Positions 37,910 through 48,000 of a stretch of DNA of 64,000 bases are shown piece by piece. Each line of letters begins with the position of its first letter. The first letter of the stretch is position 1. A model generated the notes under the pieces. It was not told where the DNA came from. It ran no database searches and worked only from the letters and a program-made list of their open reading frames with translations. Source of the stretch: Hydractinia symbiolongicarpus (lineage: Eukaryota > Cnidaria > Hydrozoa > Anthoathecata > Hydractiniidae); contig NC_079879.1 in the NCBI RefSeq assembly GCF_029227915.1, positions 29,580,501-29,644,500 of the forward strand. The letters run 5' to 3'. A program made the position numbers and the translations under genes.

Positions 37910-40900
37910 AAGAAGTTTAATCGCCGGCAAACGAAAACCCGCGATTTCCCGTAAATCCCGGGCTTGGCCCGCATAGTCAAAAGTATACAAAGAAAGTACC
38001 CTGGGAGTAAACTCATTTCCCGAACGATTTTTTAAATTATTTTTTCACCACTAAAACGCATGAGACTTGTAGTTTTCAAAAATGTTTTCATTTTTGATGA
38101 GACGCTTAATGAAAGAAGTTTAATCGCCGGCAAACGAAAACCCGCGATTTCCCGTAAATCCCGGGCTTGGCCCGCATAGTCAAAAGTATACAAAGAAAGT
38201 ACCCAGGGAGTAAACTCATTTCCCGAACGATTTTTTAAATTATTTTTTCACCACTAAAACGCATGGACTTGTAGTTTTCAAAAATGTTTTTATTTTTGAT
38301 GAGACGCTGAATAAAAGAAGTTTAATCGCCGGCAAACGAAAACCCGCGATTTCCCGTAAATCCCGGGCTTAGCCCGCATAGTCAAAAGTATACAAAGAAA
38401 GTACCCAGGGAGTAAACTCATTTCCCGAACGATTTTTTAAATTATTTTTTCACCACTAAAACGCATGGACTTGTAGTTTTCAAAAATGTTTTTATTTTTG
38501 ATGAGACGCTGAATAAAAGAAGTTTAATCGCCGGCAAACGAAAACCTGCGATTTCCCGTAAATCCCGGACTCGGCCCGTATAGTCAAAAGTATACAAAGA
38601 AAGTACCCAGGGAGTAAACTCATTTCCCGAACGATTTTTTAAATTATTTTTTCACCACTAAAACGCATGAGACTTGTAGTTTTCAAAAATGTTTTCATTT
38701 TTGATGAGACGCTGAATAAAAGAAGTTTAATCGCCGGCAAACGAAATCCCGCCATTTCCCGTAAACCCCGGACTCGGCCCGTATAGTCAAAAGTACACAA
38801 AGAAAGTACCCAGGGAGTAAACTCATTTCCCGAACGATTTTTTATATTATTTTTTTACCACTGAACACATGAGACTTGTAGTTTTCAAAAATGTTTTCAT
38901 ATTTGATGGGACGCTGAATAAAAGAAGTTTAATCGCCGGCAAACGAAAAACCGCAATTTCCCGTAAATCCCGGACTCGGCCCGTATAGTCAAAAGTATAC
39001 AAAGAAAGTACCCAGGAAGTAAACTCATTTCCCAAACGATTTTTTAATTTTTTTTTTCACCACTAAAACGCATGAGACTTGTAGTTTTTAAAAATGTTTT
39101 CATTTTTGATGAGACGCTTAATGAAAGAAGTTTAATCGCCGGCAAACGAAAACCTGCGATTTCCCGTAAATCCCAGACTCGGCCCGTATAGTCAAAAGTA
39201 TACAAAGAAAGTACCCAGGGAGTAAACTCATTTCCCAAACGATTTTTTAAATTATTATTTCACCACTAAAGCCCATGAGACTTGTAGTTTTTAAAAATGT
39301 TTTCATTTTTGATGAAACGCTGAATAAAAGAAGTTTAATCACCGGCAAACGAAAACCCGCGATTTCCCGTAAATCCCGGACTCGGCCCGTATAGTCAAAA
39401 GTATACAAGGAAAGAACCCAGTGAGTAAACTCATTTCCCGAACGAATTTTTAAATTATTTTTTCACCACTAAAACGCATGAGACTTGTAGTTTTCAAAAA
39501 TGTTTTCATTTTTGATGACACGCTGAACGAAAGAAGTTTAATCGCCGGCAAACGAAAACCTGCGATTTCCCTTAAATCCTGGACTCGGCCCGTATAGTCA
39601 AAAGTATACAAAGAAAGTACCCAGGGTGTAAACTCATTTCCCGAACGATTTTTTAATTTTTTTTTTTACCACTAAAACGCATGAGACTTGTAGTTTTCAA
39701 AAATGTTTTCATTTTTGATGAGACGCTGATTAAAAAAAGGAGTTTAATCGCCGGCAAACGAAAACCTGCGATTTCCCGTATAGTCAAAAGTATACAAAGA
39801 AAGTACCCAGGGAGTAAACTCATTTCCCGAACGATTTTTTAATTTATTTTTTCACCACTAAAACGCATGAGACTTGTAGTTGTCAAAAATGTTTTCATTT
39901 TTAATGAGACGCTGAATAAAAGAAGTTTAATCGCCGGCAAACGAAATCCCGCCATTTCCCGTAAACCCCGGACTCGACCCGTATAGTCAAAAGTATACAA
40001 AGAAAGTACCCAGGGAGTAAACTCATTTCCTGAACGATTTTTATATTATTTTTTTACCACTGAACGCATGAGACTTGTAGTTTTCAAAAATGTTTTCATA
40101 TTTGATGGGACGCTGAATAAAAGAAGTTTAATCGCCGGCAAACGAAAATCCCCAATTTCCCGTAAATCCCCGACTCGGCCCGTATAGTCAAAAGTATACA
40201 AAGAAAGTACCCAGGGAGTAAACTCATTTCCCAAACGATTTTTTAATTTTTTTTTTCACCACTAAAACGCATGAGACTTGTAGTTTTCAAAAATGTTTTC
40301 ATTTTTGATGAGACGCTGATTAAAAAAAGGAGTTTAATCGCCGGCAAACGAAAACCTGCGACTTCCCGTAAATCCCGGACTCGGCCCGTATAGTCAAAAG
40401 TATACACAGAAAGTACCCAGGGAGTAAACTCATTGCCCAAATGATTTTTTAAATTATTATTTCACCACTAAAGCCCATGACACTTGTAGTTTTTAAAAAT
40501 GTTTTCATTTTTAATGAGACGCTGAATAAAAGAAGTTTAATCGCCGGCAAACGAAAACCCGCGATTTCCCGTAAATCCCGGACTCGGCCCGTATAGTCAA
40601 AAGTATACATGGAAAGTACCCAGTGAGTAAACTTATTTTCCAAACGAATTTTTAAATTATTTTTTCACCACTAAAACGCATGAGACTTGTAGTTTTTAGA
40701 AATGTTTTCATTTTTGATGAGACGCTTAATGAAAGAAGTTTAATCGCCGGCAAACGAAAACCCGCGATTTCCCGTAAATCCCGGGCTTGGCCCGCATAGT
40801 CAAAAGTATACAAAGAAAGTACCCTGGGAGTAAACTCATTTCCCGAACGATTTTTTAAATTATTTTTTCACCACTAAAACGCATGAGACTTGTAGTTTTC

Positions 40901-43555
40901 AAAAATGTTTTCATTTTTGATGAGACGCTTAATGAAAGAAGTTTAATCGCCGGCAAACGAAAACCCGCGATTTCCCGTAAATCCCGGGCTTGGCCCGCAT
41001 AGTCAAAAGTATACAAAGAAAGTACCCAGGGAGTAAACTCATTTCCCGAACGATTTTTTAAATTATTTTTTCACCACTAAAACGCATGGACTTGTAGTTT
41101 TCAAAAATGTTTTTATTTTTGATGAGACGCTGAATAAAAGAAGTTTAATCGCCGGCAAACGAAAACCCGCGATTTCCCGTAAATCCCGGGCTTAGCCCGC
41201 ATAGTCAAAAGTATACAAAGAAAGTACCCAGGGAGTAAACTCATTTCCCGAACGATTTTTTAAATTATTTTTTCACCACTAAAACGCATGGACTTGTAGT
41301 TTTCAAAAATGTTTTTATTTTTGATGAGACGCTGAATAAAAGAAGTTTAATCGCCGGCAAACGAAAACCTGCGATTTCCCGTAAATCCCGGACTCGGCCC
41401 GTATAGTCAAAAGTATACAAAGAAAGTACCCAGGGAGTAAACTCATTTCCCGAACGATTTTTTAAATTATTTTTTCACCACTAAAACGCATGAGACTTGT
41501 AGTTTTCAAAAATGTTTTCATTTTTGATGAGACGCTGAATAAAAGAAGTTTAATCGCCGGCAAACGAAATCCCGCCATTTCCCGTAAACCCCGGACTCGG
41601 CCCGTATAGTCAAAAGTACACAAAGAAAGTACCCAGGGAGTAAACTCATTTCCCGAACGATTTTTTATATTATTTTTTTACCACTGAACACATGAGACTT
41701 GTAGTTTTCAAAAATGTTTTCATATTTGATGGGACGCTGAATAAAAGAAGTTTAATCGCCGGCAAACGAAAAACCGCAATTTCCCGTAAATCCCGGACTC
41801 GGCCCGTATAGTCAAAAGTATACAAAGAAAGTACCCAGGAAGTAAACTCATTTCCCAAACGATTTTTTAATTTTTTTTTTCACCACTAAAACGCATGAGA
41901 CTTGTAGTTTTTAAAAATGTTTTCATTTTTGATGAGACGCTTAATGAAAGAAGTTTAATCGCCGGCAAACGAAAACCTGCGATTTCCCGTAAATCCCAGA
42001 CTCGGCCCGTATAGTCAAAAGTATACAAAGAAAGTACCCAGGGAGTAAACTCATTTCCCAAACGATTTTTTAAATTATTATTTCACCACTAAAGCCCATG
42101 AGACTTGTAGTTTTTAAAAATGTTTTCATTTTTGATGAAACGCTGAATAAAAGAAGTTTAATCACCGGCAAACGAAAACCCGCGATTTCCCGTAAATCCC
42201 GGACTCGGCCCGTATAGTCAAAAGTATACAAGGAAAGAACCCAGTGAGTAAACTCATTTCCCGAACGAATTTTTAAATTATTTTTTCACCACTAAAACGC
42301 ATGAGACTTGTAGTTTTCAAAAATGTTTTCATTTTTGATGACACGCTGAACGAAAGAAGTTTAATCGCCGGCAAACGAAAACCTGCGATTTCCCTTAAAT
42401 CCTGGACTCGGCCCGTATAGTCAAAAGTATACAAAGAAAGTACCCAGGGTGTAAACTCATTTCCCGAACGATTTTTTAATTTTTTTTTTTACCACTAAAA
42501 CGCATGAGACTTGTAGTTTTCAAAAATGTTTTCATTTTTGATGAGACGCTGATTAAAAAAAGGAGTTTAATCGCCGGCAAACGAAAACCTGCGATTTCCC
42601 GTATAGTCAAAAGTATACAAAGAAAGTACCCAGGGAGTAAACTCATTTCCCGAACGATTTTTTAATTTATTTTTTCACCACTAAAACGCATGAGACTTGT
42701 AGTTGTCAAAAATGTTTTCATTTTTAATGAGACGCTGAATAAAAGAAGTTTAATCGCCGGCAAACGAAATCCCGCCATTTCCCGTAAACCCCGGACTCGA
42801 CCCGTATAGTCAAAAGTATACAAAGAAAGTACCCAGGGAGTAAACTCATTTCCTGAACGATTTTTATATTATTTTTTTACCACTGAACGCATGAGACTTG
42901 TAGTTTTCAAAAATGTTTTCATATTTGATGGGACGCTGAATAAAAGAAGTTTAATCGCCGGCAAACGAAAATCCCCAATTTCCCGTAAATCCCCGACTCG
43001 GCCCGTATAGTCAAAAGTATACAAAGAAAGTACCCAGGGAGTAAACTCATTTCCCAAACGATTTTTTAATTTTTTTTTTCACCACTAAAACGCATGAGAC
43101 TTGTAGTTTTCAAAAATGTTTTCATTTTTGATGAGACGCTGATTAAAAAAAGGAGTTTAATCGCCGGCAAACGAAAACCTGCGACTTCCCGTAAATCCCG
43201 GACTCGGCCCGTATAGTCAAAAGTATACACAGAAAGTACCCAGGGAGTAAACTCATTGCCCAAATGATTTTTTAAATTATTATTTCACCACTAAAGCCCA
43301 TGACACTTGTAGTTTTTAAAAATGTTTTCATTTTTAATGAGACGCTGAATAAAAGAAGTTTAATCGCCGGCAAACGAAAACCCGCGATTTCCCGTAAATC
43401 CCGGACTCGGCCCGTATAGTCAAAAGTATACATGGAAAGTACCCAGTGAGTAAACTTATTTTCCAAACGAATTTTTAAATTATTTTTTCACCACTAAAAC
43501 GCATGAGACTTGTAGTTTTTAGAAATGTTTTCATTTTTGATGAGACGCTTAATGA
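37910..43555 (-). repeat. Near-identical tandem duplication of 2,823 bp (14 monomers)
   Basis: Units are about 37,910-40,732 and 40,733-43,555. Every private marker I compared recurs at exactly 2,823 bp: GGGCTTAGCCCG, AAAAACCGCAATTTCC, CACTGAACACATGAG, GATGAAACGCTG, GCTGAACGAAAG, an 11-T run after TTTTTTAA (about 39,657 and 42,480), the 20-bp-deleted monomer, AGTTGTCAAAAATG, CCCCAATTTCC, CATTGCCCAAATGATT and GCCCATGACACTTG. I saw no mismatch between the units in these comparisons. Unit edges are set by CGCTTAAGG versus CGCTTAATG on the left and AGAAGTTTAATC versus AGAGGTTTTATC on the right. Confidence 0.92.
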
Positions 43556-44207
43556 AAGAGGTTTTATCGCCGGCAAACGAAAACCCGCGATTCCCCGTAA
43601 ATCCCGGGCTTGGCCCGTATAGTCGAATGTATACAAAGAAAGTACCCTGTGAGTAAACTCATTTCCAGAAAGATTTTTTAAATTATTTTTTCACCACTAA
43701 AACGCATAAGACTTGTAGTTTTTAAAAATGTTTTCATTTTTGATGAGACGCTTAATGAAAGAGGTTTTATCGCCGGCAAACGAAAACCCGCGATTCCCCG
43801 TAAATCCCGGGCTTGGCCCGTATAGTTGAATGTATACAAAGAAAGTACCCTGTGAGTAAACTCATTTCCAGAAAGATTTTTTAAATTATTTTTTCACCAC
43901 TAAAACGCATAAGACTTGTAGTTTTTAAAAATGTTTTTATTTTTGATGAGACGCTGAATAAAAGAAGTTTAATCGCCGGCAAACGAAAACCCGCGATTTC
44001 CCGTAAATCCCGGGCTTGGCCCGCATAGTCAAAAGTATACAAAGAAAGTACCCAGGGAGTAAACTCATTTCCCGAACGATTTTTTAAATTATTTTTTCAC
44101 CACTAAAACGCATAAGACTTGTAGTTTTTAAAAATGTTTTTATTTTTGATGAGACGCTGAATAAAAGAAGTTTAATCGCCGGCAAACGAAAACCTGCGAT
44201 TTCCCGT
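43556..44207 (-). repeat. Last monomers before the polarity switch
   Basis: Two successive CGCTTAATGAAAGAGGTTTTATCGCC monomers (near 43,550 and 43,750, one with GTTGAATG) are followed by two GCATAAGACTTG/TTTTTATTTTTG monomers, and then the array stops at GATTTCCCGT. The GTTTTATCGCC variant is seen only here and in reverse complement just right of the junction, so both sides descend from the same copies. Confidence 0.85.
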
Positions 44208-44700
44208 AACGGGAAATAACGGGAAATCGCAGGTTTTCGTTTGCCGGCGATTAAACTTCTTTTATTCAGCGTCTCATCAAAAATAAAAACATTTTTGAAA
44301 ACTACAAGTCCATGCGTTTTAGTGGTGAAAAAATAATTTAAAAAATCGTTCGGGAAATGAGTTTACTCCCTGGGTACTTTCTTTGTATACTTTTGACTAT
44401 GCGGGCCAAGCCCGGGATTTACCGGAAATCGCGGGTTTTCGTTTGCCGGCGATTAAACTTCTTTTATTCAGCGTCTCATCAAAAATAAAAACATTTTTAA
44501 AAACTACAAGTCTTATGCGTTTTAGTGGTGAAAAAATAATTTAAAAAATCTTTCTGGAAATGAGTTTACTCACAGGGTACTTTCTTTGTATACATTCGAC
44601 TATACGGGCCAAGCCCGGGATTTACGGGGAATCGCGGGTTTTCGTTTGCCGGCGATAAAACCTCTTTCATTAAGCGTCTCATCAAAAATGAAAACATTTC
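43726..44700. repeat. Tight inverted repeat around the polarity switch (arms ~480 bp)
   Basis: Positions p and 88,426-p correspond as reverse complements across about 480 bp per arm. For example, the unusual GAGGTTTTATCGCC of the left arm (near 43,760) pairs with GGCGATAAAACCTC on the right (near 44,655), and AAATCTTTCTGG pairs with CCAGAAAGATTT. Differences inside the arms are few: GGATTTACCGG on the right for CCCGTAAATCC on the left, and TCTTATGCG or TCCATGCG variants. Beyond the arms the mirror order continues with whole-monomer gaps. Confidence 0.85.
44208..44218. other. Polarity-switch junction (11-bp spacer of a palindrome)
   Basis: The left array reads ...CCTGCGATTTCCCGT up to 44,207 and the right array begins ACGGGAAATCGCAGG... 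at 44,219. These are exact reverse complements around a centre near 44,213. The spacer is AACGGGAAATA, which almost repeats the start of the right arm (ACGGGAAATA then ACGGGAAATC), and CCCGT-A-ACGGG forms a small hairpin at the left edge. A template-switch or fold-back origin would leave this signature. A misassembly at a collapsed repeat is the main alternative. Confidence 0.9.
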
Positions 44701-47700
44701 TAAAAACTACAAGTCTCATGGGCTTTAGTGGTGAAATAATAATTTAAAAAATCATTTGGGAAATGAGTTTACTCCCAGGGTACTTTCTGTGTATACTTTT
44801 GACTATACGGGCCGAGTCCGGGATTTACGGGAAGTCGCAGGTTTTCGTTTGCCGGCGATTAAACTCCTTTTTTTAATCAGCGTCTCATCAAAAATGAAAA
44901 CATTTTTGAAAACTACAAGTCTTATGCGTTTTAGTGGTGAAAAAAAAAATTAAAAAATCGTTTGGGAAATGAGTTTACTCCCTGGGTACTTTCTTTGTAT
45001 ACTTTTGACTATACGGGAAATCGCAGGTTTTTGTTTGCCGGCGATTAAACTCCTTTTTTTAATCAGCGTCTTATCAAAAATGAAAACATTTTTGAAAACT
45101 ACAAGTCTCATGCGTTTTAGTGGTGAAAAAATAATTTAAAAAATCGTTCGGGAAATGAGTTTACACCCTGGGTACTTTCTTTGTATACTTTTGACTATAC
45201 GGGCCGAGTCCAGGATTTAAGGGAAATCGCAGGTTTTCGTTTGTCGGCGATTAAACTTCTTTCATTCAGCGTGTCATCAAAAATGAAAACATTTTTGAAA
45301 ACTACAAGTCTCATGCGTTTTAGTGGTGAAAAAATAATTTAAAAATTCGTTCGGGAAATGAGTTTACTCACTGGGTTCTTTCCTTGTATACTTTTGACTA
45401 TACGGGCCGAGTCCGGGATTTACGGGAAATCGCGGGTTTTCGTTTGCCGGTGATTAAACTTCTTTTATTCAGCGTCTCATCAAAAATGAAAACATTTTTA
45501 AAAACTACAAGTCTCATGGGCTTTAGTGGTGAAATAATAATTTAAAAAATCGTTTGGGAAATGAGTTTACTCCCTTGGTACTTTCTTTGTATACTTTTGA
45601 CTATACGGGCCGAGTCCGGGATTTACGGGAAATCGCAGGTTTTCGTTTGCCGGCGATTAAACTTCTTTCATTAAGCGTCTCATCAAAAATGAAAACATTT
45701 TTAAAAACTACAAGTCTCATGCGTATTAGTGGTGAAAAAAAAAATTAAAAAATCGTTTGGGAAATGAGTTTACTTCCTGGGTACTTTCTTTGTATACTTT
45801 TTACTATACGGGCCGAGTCCGGGATTTACGGGAAATAACGGTTTTTCGTTTGCCGGCGATTAAACTTCTTTTATTCAGCGTCTCATCAAAAATAAAAACA
45901 TTTTTGAAAACTACAAGTCCATGCGTTTTAGTGGTGAAAAAATAATTTAAAAAATCGTTCGGGAAATGAGTTTACTCCCTGGGTACTTTCTTTGTATACT
46001 TTTGACTATGCAGGCCAAGCCCGGGATTTACGGGAAATCGCGGGTTTTCGTTTGCCGGCGATTAAACTTCATTTATTCAGCGTCTCATCAAAAATAAAAA
46101 CATTTTTGAAAACTACAAGTCCATGCGTTTTAGTGGTGAAAAAATAATTTAAAAAATCGTTCGGGAAATTAGTTTACTCCCTGGGTACTTTCTTTGTATA
46201 CTTTTGACTATGCGGGCCAAGTCCGGGATTTACGGGAAATCGCGGGTTTTCGCTTGCCGGCGAATAAACTTCTTTCATTAAGCGTCTCATCAAAAATGAA
46301 AACATTTTTGAAAACTACAAGTCTCATGCGTTTTAGTGGTGAAAAAATAATTTAAAAAATCGTTCGGGAAATGAGTTTACTCCCAGGGTACTTTCTTTGT
46401 ATACTTTTGACTATGCGGGCCAAGCCCGGGATTTACGGGAAATCGCGGGTTTTCGTTTGCCGGCGATTAAACTTCTTTCCTTAAGCGTCTCATCAAAAAT
46501 GAAAACATTTTTGAAAACTACAAGTCTCATGCGTTTAGTGGTAAAAAAATAATGTAAAAAATCGTTCGGGAAATGAGTTTACTCCCTGGGTACTTTCTTT
46601 GTATACTTTTGACTATACGGGCCGAGTCCGGGGTTTACGGGAAATGGCGGGATTTCGTTTGCCGGCGATTAAACTTCTTTTATTCAGCGTCTCATCAAAA
46701 ATAAAAACATTTTTGAAAACTACAAGTCTATGCGTTTTAGTGGTGAAAAAACAATTTAAAAAATCGTTCGGGAAATGAGTTTACTCCCTGGGTACTTTCT
46801 TTGTATACTTTTGACTATGCGGGCCAAGCCCGGGATTTACGGAAAATCGCGGGTTTCGTTTGCCGGCGATTAAACTTCTTTTATTCAGCGTCTCATCAAA
46901 AATGAAAACATTTTTAAAAACTACAAGTCTCATGGGCTTTAGTGGTGAAATAATAATTTAAAAAATCATTTGGGAAATGAGTTTACTCCCTGGGTACTTT
47001 CTGTGTATACTTTTGACTATACGGGCCGAGTCCGGGATTTACGGGAAGTCGCAGGTTTTCGTTTGCCGGCGATTAAACTCTTTTTTTTAATCAGCGTCTC
47101 ATCAAAAATGAAAACATTTTTGAAAACTACAAGTCTCATGCGTTTTAGTGGTGAAAAAATAATTTAAAAATTCGTTCGGGAAATGAGTTTACTCACTGGG
47201 TTCTTTCCTTGTATACTTTTGACTATACGGGCCGAGTCCGGGATTTACGGGAAATCGCGGGTTTTCGTTTGCCGGTGATTAAACTTCTTTTATTCAGCGT
47301 CTCATCAAAAATGAAAACATTTTTAAAAACTACAAGTCTCATGGGCTTTAGTGGTGAAATAATAATTTAAAAAATCGTTTGGGAAATGAGTTTACTCCCT
47401 GGGTACTTTCTTTGTATACTTTTGACTATACGGGCCGAGTCCGGGATTTACGGGAAATCGCAGGTTTTCGTTTGCCGGCGATTAAACTTCTTTCATTAAG
47501 CGTCTCATCAAAAATGAAAACATTTTTAAAAACTACAAGTCTCATGCGTTTTAGTGGTGAAAAAAAAAATTAAAAAATCGTTTGGGAAATGAGTTTACTT
47601 CCTGGGTACTTTCTTTGTATACTTTTGACTATACGGGCCGAGTCCGGGATTTACGGGAAATTGCGGTTTTTCGTTTGCCGGCGATTAAACTTCTTTTATT

Positions 47701-48000
47701 CAGCGTCCCATCAAATATGAAAACAATTTTGAAAACTACAAGTCTCATGTGTTCAGTGGTAAAAAAATAATATAAAAAATCGTTCGGGAAATGAGTTTAC
47801 TCCCTGGGTACTTTCTTTGTATACTTTTGACTATACGGGCCGAGTCCGGGGTTTACGGGAAATGGCGGGATTTCGTTTGCCGGCGATTAAACTTCTTTTA
47901 TTCAGCGTCTCATCAAAAATGGAAACATTTTTTAAAACTACAAGTCTCATGCGTTTTAGTGGTGAAAAAATAATTTAAAAAATCGTTCGGGAAATGAGTT
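44690..48000 (+). repeat. Mirror-image copy of left-array segment ~40.2-43.5 kb
   Basis: Moving right from the junction, the variant order is: GGGCTTTAGTGG/CATTTGGG monomer (44,700-44,760), TTTTTTTAATCAG monomer (44,870), 20-bp-deleted monomer (45,014), CCAGGATTTAAGGG monomer with GTGTCATC (45,210), GGGTTCTTTCC monomer (45,375), CATTAAGCG monomer (45,670), then the GGGAAATAACGG/TTGCGG type. Reading leftwards from about 43.26 kb the reverse complements appear in the same order (43,260; 43,140; 42,595; 42,390; 42,235; 41,940; 41,770), except that two monomers present at 42,650-43,057 are missing on the right. A second, related run begins near 46,950. I infer an inverted duplication followed by independent monomer gain and loss. 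Confidence 0.75.

Larger units (their letters stand above)
32070..38100 (-). repeat. Heptamer higher-order repeat, ~1,417 bp, four units
   Basis: The marker monomer CGCTTAATGATAGAGG with GTTTTCCCGTAAATCCGGGG lies at 32,131, 33,549, 35,268 and 36,685. Steps are 1,418, 1,719 and 1,417 bp. The middle step is 1,420 bp once the 299 bp of the SINE insertion are subtracted, so all units have seven monomers. In units 1, 3 and 4 the order is GATAGAGG, GACACTTAATG, GAAACCCGCGATTTTCC, CGCATAGACTTG, TTGTAATTTTC, GATGGGACG, CGCTTAAGGAAAG. Unit 2 lacks the GAAACCCGCG monomer, gains a TTTAATCGGCGGC monomer, and alone carries the SINE. Confidence 0.9.
34789..44207 (-). repeat. Satellite array, left part continued after the SINE (about 46 monomers)
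   Basis: Same monomer family and same orientation as the stretch before the SINE. The monomer split by the insertion resumes at 34,789 with TTTAAATTATTTTTTCACC. The phase is unbroken: the step from the CGATTTTTT motif before the insertion (34,484) to the next one (34,986) is 502 bp, which is one 203-bp monomer plus the 299 bp added by the insertion. The segment ends at the polarity switch, where the last monomer is cut inside the ...GATTTCCCGT part of its GC-rich half. Confidence 0.96.

Noticed and set aside
44208-44218. Terminal inverted repeats of a giant DNA transposon centred on the palindrome
   Set aside because: There is no transposase or internal unique sequence, only 11 bp between arms, and the arms are satellite monomers.
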